Origin: Fusarium oxysporum f. sp. lycopersici 4287
Taxonomy: Eukaryota; Ascomycota; Sordariomycetes; Hypocreales; Nectriaceae
Reading direction: 5' to 3'
Length of the DNA: 64,000 nt
Assembly (NCBI RefSeq): GCF_000149955.1
Contig: NC_030993.1
Span: 3,920,411-3,984,410, forward strand
Shown: piece by piece, positions 10,495 to 21,080 of the stretch
Layout of the letters: each line of letters opens with the position of its first letter
Position numbering within the stretch: the first letter of the stretch is position 1
The notes under the pieces: generated by a model
What the model saw: the letters and a program-made list of their open reading frames with translations, nothing else
Told to the model about the DNA's origin: nothing
Databases searched by the model: none
Program-made: the position numbers and the translations under genes

Positions 10495-10703
10495 TCCTAG
10501 AACTAAGTCTTTGCCATACTTAGCTTGTGAAATAGAGGTTTCTAGACTTGGTGGGAAATGGCATACTCGTATGTAATAAGAAGGGCATAAAAGATGAAAA
10601 GAAATACAAAAAAGATAATAATAGGCAGAGATTGAATCCATTCCTCTGACTTGATGCATCCAGGGCTTGTCATAGGGATATGGGATACATTCGCTATCGC
10701 CAT

Positions 10704-11505
10704 GATGGTTCACGACTTTTCAAGGCTTTCTATGCTGACCTTGGGGAGAGCCTGTCGCGTCGGAAGCCTTTATTTAAAGCCATACGCAGCTTGAAAGATA
10801 TGCTGCCATCAGGCGCACTTGGTGTAAACCCTTTGAGTCAGATCATACGGAAGATTCTGGCCAGTGAACATATAATAGTGACATGATCACACCACTTCAA
10901 GCTCCAGAGTGCGAGGGAAGCATTAGTATCGGAAAGGAAGCTCCGGCTTTGAGCGCCTATTAGAGGTTAAAAATCAAGTCGTGTTAAGTTCTTGGTTATC
11001 CTGTCCCTAAATCAATTCATTAACCAAAGAAAAACGTAAAGCTCTATTAACAGTTATATAACTCTCTAAAGGAATACACAGTAACCCAGATGTAATCGAA
11101 TAGACAGAATATACTCGTTTTGTGTCGAAAATGGTCTGATCGGCTCCCTGTATGTAACATGGCCTTTTGCGCAAGCAGAAGAGGTTAATCACAGAGTAAA
11201 GGTTAGCTTCCATTCAATCCCAAAATTCTGTTACTAAGCGCTATAATCAAAGTGAATTCAAGGGTTAGCACTACCGCATAGGTGTCTGTTTTGGGGTTTC
11301 TTGCCGAGGTAGCCGGGCGAGGTAAAGGTAGTCATTTTCACGCTGCTGGTCATCCACTTAGTATGTGAAATAATGTAATCAAGAAAGGAAGCCATTGGTA
11401 CAAGCCATTCGGGGATGATGTTAGTGAGGTCATATATGTGTAACGTCCAAATTCATCATGGCATCATATGTCAGTCCATTGGACGCCTCCGCACGCTATG
11501 CCAAC
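10704..11505. other. Divergent intergenic region, RING-H2 and flavohaemoglobin genes
   Basis: Separates the divergently oriented RING-H2 gene and flavohaemoglobin gene. No further coding segment was recognised; small ORFs have no family resemblance. It should contain promoters for both genes. Confidence 0.4.
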
Positions 11506-11512
11506 TATAAAT
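11506..11512 (+). promoter_or_regulatory. Putative TATA box of the flavohaemoglobin gene
   Basis: TATAAAT 76 bp upstream of the start codon at 11588, at a plausible distance for a short fungal 5' UTR. Assigned by motif and position only. Confidence 0.4.
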
Positions 11513-11587
11513 CTCCCCGCAGCAGCTTCAGATGACCTTGAAATGAATGCATTCATAGCCATTGCAACCGGCCCAAAATAATTCAAC

Positions 11588-12877
11588 ATGCTGGTTCGGA
11601 CCATTATCTGGCGTGCTGGGCGCGGGGCGCTCTATCAGGTGTATCGAAGAACGTATGTCTCGGCCGCACTGACTCCGGAGCAGATCAAAGTCGTCCAATC
11701 GACCATCCCCGCACTGGAAAAACACGGCGTCGAGATTACAACGCTCTTCTATCGCCAATTGCTCAATAAACACCCTGAGCTCAAGAACATCTTCAACACT
11801 GCCCATCAAGATACAGGCGAGCAGCCAGCCGCCCTCGCGCACGCCGTGTGGGCATATGCCGCCAATATTGAGAACCCTGATGCCATGAAGGCAGCCATTT
11901 CCCGCATTGGACATAAACATGCGAGCTTGGGAGTTACTCCAGACCAATATACCGTCGTCGGCCAAGGGTTACTCTCGGCGATCAAGCAAATCCTCGGGGA
12001 CGGAGTTAATTCAAAGGTCTTGGATGCTTGGGAAGCTGCATACCGCCAACTCGCCGAGTATTTCATTAATTTTGAGGAAGGACTGTATCAAGAGGCCATG
12101 GCGACACCCGGCGGCTGGAAAGGATGGCGCAAGTTCTTCATCTCTGACAAAGTGAGAGAGAGCGAGGAAATTATCTCATTCCATCTCACGCCAGCCGACA
12201 AGGGAGCTTTGCCATCCTACAAGCCTGGCCAGTTTGTCAGCATCCGATGCTTTATGCCTGAGCTTGGGGCATACCAGCCCCGGCAATATAGTCTATCTGA
12301 CGTGCCAAATGGAAAGTATTTTCAAATTTCTGTTAAAAGAGAATTCGCATCGGATATAAAACCGGCCGGCCGAGTATCCAATGTTCTTCACGATTCGCTG
12401 CCGGAGGGGTCGGAGGTGGATATCAGCATGCCATTTGGTGATTTCGTCTTGGACATTAACAATACAGCGCCCGTGGTGTTTATTAGCGGAGGAGTCGGAC
12501 TGACACCTATGATGGCAATGCTGAAGAAGATAACAGAGGAAGGAAAACCGAGGAAAGTGGTGTTCATCCATGCTGCACGCAACTCACGTGTCCATGCTAT
12601 GAAAGACACCCTCATCGAGATTGTGAGAGACCATCCGGAAGTCACCCGCCTTGTTTACTATGAGCGGGTTGAAGAAGACGATATACTGGGGCTTGATTAC
12701 GATCACGAGGGGCGCGTGGACCTTGCAGAGGTTAAGCATAAGGTGATTCTGCCAGAAGCGAATTACTACATCTGCGGGCCACCGCCGTTTATGAATTCAC
12801 AGAGCAAGGCACTTCGGGATTTGGGCGTTGATGAGAAACACATTCACATGGAGGTATTTGGGTCGCCAACTTCCTGA
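11588..12877 (+). CDS. Flavohaemoglobin (nitric oxide dioxygenase), probably mitochondrial
   Basis: Intronless 429-aa enzyme converting NO plus O2 to nitrate with NAD(P)H. Residues about 27-165 are the globin domain: FYRQLL and PELKNIFN in the distal region, with the proximal His in IGHKHASLG. Residues about 175-275 are the FAD domain (RQYSLSD is the R-x-Y-S flavin motif). Residues about 280-425 are the NAD domain (GGVGLTPM and CGPPPFM). The first 27 residues (MLVRTIIWRAGRGALYQVYR) are Arg-rich, lack acidic residues and precede the normal globin start, which suggests a mitochondrial presequence; fungi often have one cytosolic and one mitochondrial isoform. The gene looks intact. It likely protects against host- or self-made nitric oxide. 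Confidence 0.95.
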   Translation: MLVRTIIWRAGRGALYQVYRRTYVSAALTPEQIKVVQSTIPALEKHGVEITTLFYRQLLNKHPELKNIFNTAHQDTGEQPAALAHAVWAYAANIENPDAMKAAISRIGHKHASLGVTPDQYTVVGQGLLSAIKQILGDGVNSKVLDAWEAAYRQLAEYFINFEEGLYQEAMATPGGWKGWRKFFISDKVRESEEIISFHLTPADKGALPSYKPGQFVSIRCFMPELGAYQPRQYSLSDVPNGKYFQISVKREFASDIKPAGRVSNVLHDSLPEGSEVDISMPFGDFVLDINNTAPVVFISGGVGLTPMMAMLKKITEEGKPRKVVFIHAARNSRVHAMKDTLIEIVRDHPEVTRLVYYERVEEDDILGLDYDHEGRVDLAEVKHKVILPEANYYICGPPPFMNSQSKALRDLGVDEKHIHMEVFGSPTS

Positions 12878-14661
12878 TGCTGTATGGAAGTTTCCCCTTA
12901 TCTGCAACAGCTTAACTTTTAACTTAACCCCGCAATTCCAACTATTCCCTGGCCAGGCTATCGCGACATTGCCAAGCCTGGTTCTCACACTCCTGAGTTC
13001 ACGACTGGTTGCGCTCTGGCAGATTGTTGCGTCGGTTATAAGTACCCAAGCCCCAGCACTGTTTTCTTTGTCATACCATTAGTAGTATAAAGTCAGAATT
13101 AGTGTCTCTCATTGTCTTTCTGCTACGTGAACTTGAGCGATTATCGTCAAGGGACTGAGGTACTCTAATGTGTTCTCTATTGGTGACGATACTTCAAATG
13201 ATCTGATCGGACTGATTGATCGATGTAAGACTGCTGGTCCTGTTAAAGGGGAATGTCACTTATTGTCACGGGTAGATCAATATCTGGGGTCTATGCCATT
13301 GCGGATCATGATAATCCTCATTTGGATCAGGCCATTAAGTTCCCAATCTACAAGCCTTCCAGTAATCTGCGCAAATGGTTTGACAAGATAAGCAACTCTG
13401 CTTACGTGATGCTGAAGAGGTGAAGTTGCAAGATGTCGTAATTTGCAATGAACGAGGAGTCTGATCACTGGACTCTGTGTAAACGCCGACAATTTGACAG
13501 TTTGATCTGATACTTCACATTAGCAGTGACTAAAAACAGAGATAGTGCGACAACAATTCTCAATAGAGGGGTTCATTGACTGTTGTGCAGACGCAAATGC
13601 AACTCTACCCCCTGGTCAGTGGCTTTTCAAAGGGTCTGGATCTTGGCTCTTCCGTACCTTCTTGGCTTTATAGCTCTTTCAGATGATGATCCAGTTATTC
13701 TGTCCGATCGATGCTCTTAATTTGTGAAAGAACTAGCAATCGAGATACGACAAACAAACTCTCTGCCAAGCTTAACAGCAAGTTCATAACAGGCAAAACC
13801 CTCGACCGAGGTAGAGGGTTACCATGACTGACTTATCCAGGTTCTCTACTGCACAGAATCTAGGCTATCTCTAGTCAACATCGACATCTGTTAAGCAAAG
13901 TAGATTATTAATGCATTATGCCTTGCATACATCAGTCTACTTTTTGTAAGCTCTAGTAACTGCGGTAGTTTAACAGAATGCCCAATTGTAAATGTTATCA
14001 TATCCTTATCGCTCAATCAGTCGTCACAAACATTACCAGTCCAAGAAATAGACCATTCTTGAAATGGTCGAGAAGACTTTGCAGCAAAATGTTAGTAGCT
14101 TTTCCTAGGCGCTGATCGTCTTCGGGCAGCTACTTATTGACGTTTCAGATGTGGCTTCGTGTACAAAAACCAAAAATGGCCCAAGTTCTGTTCTCGAACG
14201 CTACAGTAACAGGTTGTTACATAAGGGTGTCGAATTCGGCATTGCTCAAGGAGGATTTTCAATTGTCATGCCAAACTAGCTTTCATTGCAGACTAAATCG
14301 TGACGCGGCTAACATATGTTTGTCAAAATTTCTAGGCTGTCTACAACATCTCTCTCTGATCTTCCTTTATACATACTTTTTCATCCAGGATATACCTTGT
14401 CCACTCACTTAACTATAACTGATTCCTTATAACTTCAGCATATACCATGCTAAACCTCGTGAAACGCATGTACATTGTCGGCAATGCGCGTTCGTTATAG
14501 TGCACCCCATGGCATTATAGCCACTCTGTTTCTCAGTGAGCCTATTGAAGCCTGAAAGTGTATTTCAATCAAATTGTATCCCTGACAAAGACGGATATGA
14601 TAAACATGAGATGCATTCGATAGCCCACCAAAGTCAGAAAAATCCAAAGGGTGAGGTCTCA
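12878..14661. other. Intergenic stretch without recognisable gene
   Basis: Convergent intergenic DNA between the flavohaemoglobin and Reg1-like genes. Several short ORFs were inspected (for example 13170-13391 and 14137-14412); none resembles a known family or shows convincing splice structure. Confidence 0.45.
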
Positions 14662-16134
14662 TCACTTCTTCCAGCCCAAGGTCCAGATAACATGAGCAAT
14701 GTCACGGGCGGTTTTCACCGTATCTATGATACGGCCAAGAATGCCGTCCGCCGATGGTATTTCTTCCTCCTCATACGGCATGAGCATGCCAGAAGGAGTT
14801 ATTCGCATGCCCACCGGCTCTTCGCAAAGACTTTTCGAAGAGAGCCACGAGGGAAGGCCGCTGGTAGTATTTTCAGCGGGCCATGGTGGCCAGCTCTTGC
14901 ACGGGCTCAGCCGTGCATCGTCGACACTGTCTTGGTCCCTTTCCTCGACAACAAATATTTGGGTCTGCTTAGCAGTTCGATGATTATCTTCTGACGAAGA
15001 GGGCATGAATGGGCTTCGAGAGTGCTTGCTAGCCGTCCCTCCTTGTTCTGGATAGTCTTCCCAATTCTTGATAGTAGTGGACGGGAGCATGGCAATTGTT
15101 TTTCCTTCAGCTAGCTTTGACTCTGGAGTGTCCCGTTCAAACAACGGCCACGTCCTTGTCTTCCTGCACTTCACCATCACGCCATCGTCTGGATCACTAT
15201 CATCGCCATATCGGCCAGTGTCCGGATCGTTATCATCATTGTGGATCCCTTCAACTTCGACAGCAATGCATTGCTCGACTTGTTCGTTGAAATGAGTGCG
15301 CTTCCGCTCGCCATTGGGGGATATAGTTCCAGAAGACTCTGTGACTAGAGTGACACTGCTGCTTGCACTATTCAGTTGACCTCGAGGAAATGGTAGATAG
15401 AGATCCTCGGTTGATAAAAAGCTTATATGAGTGCAATCTCTGGTCTCCTGCATTTTACAAGCAGCTCTAGCTTGCTTGGATATCGAAGCTGTTGATAACG
15501 ATCGTTGTAGTATTTCTTCGGACATGCTCCGCTTCTTTAGGATTGGCTTCCTATCGAGTTTCACATGTGAATCGGTTTTGGGCAATGGTACCTCGGACAG
15601 CTCGTTCTGGGTGGTATCAAAGGGATTCGGTACCGAGTGCAGAGGACCATAAAGCCAGGTTACATCGTGGTCCTTGAGCCTTAGAGAGATGTAAGTATTT
15701 AAATCAGACATCATGTCTAATCCCAGGAGTACAAACCAATTGAGCGTCTCGGGAGAAATTGTTGTTAGGTCATATTTGGCCTTAATCCACGTTCTCCAAA
15801 CAGCATTTTCTAACCGTTCGCTGTCAGACAAATCTCCTCGGCGCATCACAACGTAACGCCACGAGGACCAAATATCCTCCTCCCGCCAATCATGGGATAA
15901 GTAGTCAACCTGGTGCGAGGGCCTGCTAGAGACAGCCATGTCATCTTTGGTACACTCGCTATCTTCAGGTGCACCAGGCCTTAGGATGCCGTTAGAGAGT
16001 TTTGAAGTTGCGTGATCCTCGGTAGAGATCGTGTAAGAGCTGCCACTTCGAAAATTTGAGAATGTTTCTCGGTTGTTATCAGTGTCAATTTCCTCATGGA
16101 AGTAGGACTTTTCTTGTGCGATAGAAGAAAACAT
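14662..16134 (-). CDS. Reg1/Hex2-like regulatory subunit of protein phosphatase 1
   Basis: Resembles the Reg1 family, which targets type 1 phosphatase Glc7 to Snf1 and other substrates in glucose repression. Conserved blocks, N to C, are VDYLSHDWREEDIWSSWRYV (about residue 68), RLENAVWRTW, the phosphatase-docking region THFNEQVEQCIAVEVEG, TIAMLPSTT, and the C-terminal GRIIDTVKTARDIAHVIW. A 57-bp in-frame intron (15736-15680, GTTTGT donor, AAG acceptor) splits the block NWLKDHDVTWLYGPL; retained it gives 490 aa, spliced 471 aa. Reg1 proteins of other fungi are usually longer, and the family's NASWRTW reads NAVWRTW here, so this may be a diverged extra copy. Start uncertain: the frame stays open upstream of ATG 16134 without another ATG. 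Confidence 0.8.
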   Translation of the reverse strand: MFSSIAQEKSYFHEEIDTDNNRETFSNFRSGSSYTISTEDHATSKLSNGILRPGAPEDSECTKDDMAVSSRPSHQVDYLSHDWREEDIWSSWRYVVMRRGDLSDSERLENAVWRTWIKAKYDLTTISPETLNWFVLLGLDMMSDLNTYISLRLKDHDVTWLYGPLHSVPNPFDTTQNELSEVPLPKTDSHVKLDRKPILKKRSMSEEILQRSLSTASISKQARAACKMQETRDCTHISFLSTEDLYLPFPRGQLNSASSSVTLVTESSGTISPNGERKRTHFNEQVEQCIAVEVEGIHNDDNDPDTGRYGDDSDPDDGVMVKCRKTRTWPLFERDTPESKLAEGKTIAMLPSTTIKNWEDYPEQGGTASKHSRSPFMPSSSEDNHRTAKQTQIFVVEERDQDSVDDARLSPCKSWPPWPAENTTSGLPSWLSSKSLCEEPVGMRITPSGMLMPYEEEEIPSADGILGRIIDTVKTARDIAHVIWTLGWKK

Positions 16135-18011
16135 GGCTTTGCATTCAGGTGACCTTGTACGGTCAAGATCGTCGTCGTAGTCTCGGGCACAGGAGGGATT
16201 GGTTGAAGGGGTAAAAATGAATAAGAGACCGGCTTATTTGACGTGGATGGCCCTGGGAAGTAGAGTCAACGGGCAGCTAGGGATGGGATTGTATAAATGC
16301 CAATATAAAAGACGAAGGAAAAGGCAGAAGACTGCAAAATGGCGTTCGGCTGAAGCAGGCGCGTCTCGGTGAGTCCTGTCTGAGCAACTGTCATTGCGGG
16401 AGGGGACAATAAGGCACTGATAAAAGTTGAAGAGTCGACTACAGATTAGACCATTTTGACGCTGCAAAAGCCAGAAATGAAAGTTAAGGGGGATTCCGTG
16501 GTTAGCGGCTTATGAAATTTGCGCCCGCTGATTTGGTGTTGGTGGCTACAGTGTGTTTGATCTTGACGTAGGAGTGATGGTTGATGCACCTTGATACGTG
16601 GAAGATAAGGGAAGGAGGGAGTGTAAGATGGAATAGGTAAATGAATGGGACATAGGTGAGAGATATAACTTATAAGAATGAAGTAATAAGAAGCGGAAAA
16701 GGCATAATGAAGATGTAGGAAGCACTACGCAATAAAAAATGGGACATATGGTGAGGGGTAATGAACAAGTCAATGCGTAAATCTCAAAGAGGAAAATAAT
16801 ATACGATTAAACGCGAAAGTAGAAGGGGCTGGTAAGGGAAAGTACAGGGCGTAAAATTAGACACTGTTTAAAGAGTGGTAAGGGAGAGGGGAGTATGAGT
16901 AAGGATGCGCCATGTATGAAACTGTGCAGGCGTGTATGCGGAATACTAATAGCGATCAAGACTGAGATCACTCCTTGGTATTTCCCGCTTTTTGGGAGGG
17001 GGCGGTGGGGAAATTTTCAAGCCAAAGTCATGACCGGCAAGTCTATATTAAAAATACGCAGGCTTATAGAAACTGGCAATAGACAAACATCGGGGAAATC
17101 CTAGGGCCGAAAGACAGCCGATTGATTATATACTCTTAATCAGAACTATGATTTTCGTGGATTTTGAATCCACTATACCGCCACTGGTTATCTGAGGAGT
17201 ACAGCATGTGGGAAACACTGCACAAGCCGTGATGCCATACCAGTTTGGCCTTTCTCAACTCGCGGTTCCTGTCCCTTCGATCTCACATTTCCTTTCCCGC
17301 AATATCAGTTCTGTCCGCAATTCAAACTTTCAAGCCGTGGGTCCATCCCCCTCTGACCCGGAGGCATTGGCCCGGGGGTTAAGTTTAGTTCTGGGACAGT
17401 CAGAATGCAACCCCCGCACCCTTGAGGGTTATGATACCAGCACAGTGGAAGCCAAAGCGATAAGCGCGCGGATATCCCCGTTTCTTTACAGGAATAACAC
17501 GGCGCAAGAAGAATGTTTCTTTCCCCTTCCTTTGTTTCTTCATTTTGCCCTCGCAGACCTTATTTATTAGTAAGTAAAGCAGGCATCTGTAGATAAGAGG
17601 AAGAAATGGTAGCAGAGGCTGTTAGATCGCATTGCTAATTGAGCTTTAAATTAAAGACTAAAGTATAAGCTGCAATATCAAAACTCATTGAAAACCTCAA
17701 TGACAAAACATCTGGGCAACTCCTGCTTCGCCGCCACCTGGCCCTGTAAGATGTTTATTATGCCGCTAGGGCCTGTCTCCCCCAGCCATATGGTCCTTGA
17801 AACATACGCCGATTCTTACGTCACATTAAGTCGTGCCTCTGATTGTGCTTTTGCGTCTTGGGTGGCGTGCGCCATGCCCCTGATTACTATCTCTGTGTGC
17901 GCAAAACCTAGGTTATCTAAAAACGCTCCTGTGTGCCTATTAGAACATGATTACAGATGGGTTAAGAGAATTAAGAGATTTCAGTAAAACGAACTTTCAA
18001 AGCAATTGCTT

Positions 18012-18013
<2 letters not shown>
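16135..18013. other. Intergenic stretch without recognisable gene
   Basis: Upstream of the Reg1-like gene. About 16550-16870 is purine-rich on the plus strand. No family resemblance was found in the small ORFs at 17208-17570 and 17688-17987. Confidence 0.4.

Positions 18014-18044
<31 letters not shown>
18014..18044. repeat. Poly-T tract (31 bp)
   Basis: Thirty-one consecutive T. It could be the poly-A tail of a minus-strand retroposed sequence, but no target-site duplication was found around it. Confidence 0.6.
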
Positions 18045-18047
<3 letters not shown>

Positions 18048-18886
18048 GCGATTGCAGCCCCATTGCCGTTTCCAGATGTAAGAAACATGGTATTTCAGCA
18101 GGCAACTTCTTAACGCTCACTATCCACGGTAGATCGGCTTGGCAAGACATTGTAGGTCGAGACCCGGGGCTAAGCTAATGTGATAGAAGTAATTAAATCT
18201 GTCAGTGGTACGGGAGAGGCAAGCCAGAGCCGGGTTTAACTGCGTCACGACGCCATCATGTTTCAGCAACATGACGAACACGGCCGTGCGCAGGCCTTAT
18301 CCGAGGTTACCAGATCTCCGCGGGAAATTCCTTGACTGTGTTTGAGAAGCCAACTGAAAACGGGTGAAGCGCTTAATGCTCGGCGTGATGGAGCTTGAAG
18401 TTTAACTCCAAAACTACAATATGCTTATTCACATGCCTGCGTTGAATTGTTGTCCAGCTTCTCATATACAACGCGGCTCTTCTTATAAAAGTCATGAAAC
18501 TGCAACTCCGAGACTTAGTATTGCCCTTAGTCTGCTTTCAATATGCCGTTGGGAAACTGCACAAGATAAGCTTGCGAGTCGTATCAGTTAAAATGGATTC
18601 CAATTGTGCATTTGTGGCCCTGTATGTACCTAGACCAAGCCCAGGGTGCCCGGTGCATCACAAGCATGCAGTTCCAAAATGTGATGTTATGATGTGGGTT
18701 TTCGGCTGTTGAGAAATCTAGCCTTTGTTGCCGGTAGATACCTTTCTGGTACTGACTAATGGCGGTTCTTGAACAGGGCGGTAGCCCATGACAGCTAGGA
18801 TTAGCTCATTTCGCCGACGTTTTGGCCCTCATCTGTGTCGGCCACAGGGACCGCCAAAGCTTTAACGAGACGCTTATGTATGAGAT

Positions 18887-18890
<4 letters not shown>

Positions 18891-18932
<42 letters not shown>

Positions 18933-18955
18933 AGCGTGGAAATCTTTATCTGAAG
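18891..18955 (-). mobile_element. Possible mini retroposed insertion with poly-A tail
   Basis: A 42-T run (18889-18930, its first two T shared with the left repeat) is followed by about 25 bp of unique sequence. The unit is flanked by the 9-bp direct repeat GAGATGGTT at 18882-18890 and 18956-18964. A poly-A tail on the minus strand plus a target-site duplication is the signature of target-primed reverse transcription, here of a severely 5'-truncated transcript. The length and source RNA cannot be told from sequence alone. Confidence 0.45.
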
Positions 18956-18964
18956 GAGATGGTT

Positions 18965-21080
18965 AGGGATTTAAATGCGCATCACATTCGTTTATCTAGT
19001 TGCTGCTGAATATCAACCACGGCCTGTTTCCGGGGCCAACTTTGTCGATACCGTAGGTTCACTCTCAGGTTCTGTGGAGCCTTAGTGATACTCTCCAGCT
19101 TCTTGCCGGTCGCAGGAGATACCTCGGGCTACCTTGCGAAGGTATATTATTGTCGAAGATGCTTTTGTATCACGGGATCATTATCTGAAGCTGCGGATTG
19201 TATAGCAGTGAGGTTTATAGGTCACTATGTACTACTTAAGTATTAGATACTTTAGGCCTTACGCATGAGGGCGCATTGTCGTTTTCTTTGCCTTAGAACA
19301 GTCATATTATCGACTGACATAACACGGCCCAGGTAATGCTTACTGAGAGATTAGAACTTGCGTGCTGGAATAAGAGACTGTGGAGTTCCTTGCTGATGCT
19401 TGCTGCCATGGAGGAAAATCCCGACGATACCAGAGACGCAGACCCAAAGAACAATTAAACACGGATATTACACCAGGTTTCACAAATGGTCCTTGATATC
19501 ATAACCACTCATGATCTAGTGTCTAAGACCCCAGGGTTGCACAGACGGGGTTACCAGAGCTCCCCAGGAGATCGACAGGGTACCCGGCTCCTTGGCTAGG
19601 TCCTGGTTATCTTGCAAAGCAAACAGCAACCAGAGTGCATCCTGCTATAACGACGTATGAAATATTTATGTTTTTAAATAAGTTTGACTTGTGATATCCT
19701 AGCTGAGAACCGGTACCCGGCCTTGAGCCAACTTTTGGTGATAAAGGTAATTGCGTCTAATGGTCTCATACAGATGTAGCAGGCCGTTTCGGACCACCTA
19801 AAGTCGACTTTGAGAGCCCATTAACTCAAACAGTATTAGGTGTCTTGGTTCATGGCAAATATCATGCGATTTTACCGTCACCTGCATGAATGACCTGCCA
19901 TAAAGTGTATGAGTGTTAGGACCGAGGAAGAGTGGCGTCGGCATGCCAGTCGGGTTCATAGGCCGATCACCACGCAGTGTTAAGGCCCGGAACGCGGATG
20001 ATGATACCGGTTGTTGAAACAACGCACTACAGAAGCGGGATGATGGCGGGGAAACCCTCATTCCTGAATTTGCGTAACCTCAGAGGGTTAAGATTAGGAT
20101 TTTGGTCTCCTCAGCTAGCTGCATATGAACTTAGCAAAATGGCTTGAAAAAATCAGTCCATACAGGGCTCAAAGGATAAAACGTTAGCAGATATAGATCG
20201 ATGATTGGATGGTCTCGTTGAATCAGCTTTCTTGATACTCATAAGTAAATCCTCTTTTTCTTTTTTTATTATCTAATTGGGAATTGCCTGCCGTGGCAAA
20301 AGATATCTAAACAGCGGCATTTTTGACGTTTATTGATACCCTTGAGCCCTGCAGCTTTTACCAGCCTGGTCCTCGGGCCATGACCCGTCCCCCCGGAATG
20401 CGCCGGCATACTGTCTAGACTGTGTCTCCCTGAATGTACGGATATGTAACCTAACCGGACATATACCCCTGTATCCGTCCTGACCCGGGACTTGCGTCAT
20501 ACTGCTTTTTTCCAACAGTCCAGGAACGCCACACATCATCCAATCCTAGCTCAGGGCCACTTAAGTCCCTGTTAACTGAATCCTCGCTTAAATCCGATCG
20601 AATCATAAACCCAGCCTTAACGCCTTTTCATCTTAATTTTTGCTCGTGATCTTGTCTTTCCGACAGGGGCTTGTTTGGCCATTTCTCAACTTGATGGGGC
20701 TTGACCACTGATTTTGCTGTTATCTGAAGATTGGAACAGAAAACCTCATATAATAATGATAGCAACTAATGTTGCCCTGTCCGTCCTGTGCCCAGGCGTC
20801 AAGACGGTGCGCCTCATGATTTGGCGTCCTCAAGTCATTGCGATGCTACATGTCGCTGCGCTACGGCGTGGCTGACATTAGTACCTGCGATGGGGTCTCC
20901 CCTGTGACATGCTGACGAAGGCTGGTACCACTGCGGGTTCCCAAGCCGTCCTACTTCTAGCCTAAGGCCCGCTCTCAACAATGCCAATACCCGTTTAATT
21001 ACCCTCAGAGCGTGCAGAGAGCAACCCTTCTCCCATCTGATCCTCGAGACTTGACTGAACTGGTTTTAGTCTTGTCCGTA
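18965..21080. other. Gene-poor region upstream of rhodopsin-like gene
   Basis: About 2.1 kb of balanced base composition with only short ORFs on either strand (for example 19798-20061 and 20330-20539, both minus), none resembling a known protein. Confidence 0.4.

Larger units (their letters stand above)
9310..10703 (-). pseudogene. Membrane RING-H2 finger protein interrupted by a hAT element
   Basis: Three minus-strand exons form a small E3-ligase-like protein once the transposon is set aside. Exon 1 (10703-10567) encodes an N-terminal segment and one hydrophobic helix (about residues 25-45, SLPIIIFFVFLFIFYALL). Intron 1 (10566-10503) has a GTATGC donor, GCTAAG branch and TTAG acceptor. Exon 2 starts at 10502, is split by the insertion, and resumes at 9719 down to 9541. 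Intron 2 is 9540-9485. Exon 3 (9484-9310) holds the RING. The first zinc-binding Cys codon is assembled across intron 2 (TG|C), giving C-x2-C (CAIC), C-x-H-x2-H-x2-C (CRHIFHSSC) and C-x2-C (CPLC). Counting one target-site copy, the exons total 507 nt, or 168 codons plus stop, with no internal stop. Likely an ER or vacuolar membrane ubiquitin ligase before disruption. Confidence 0.8.
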
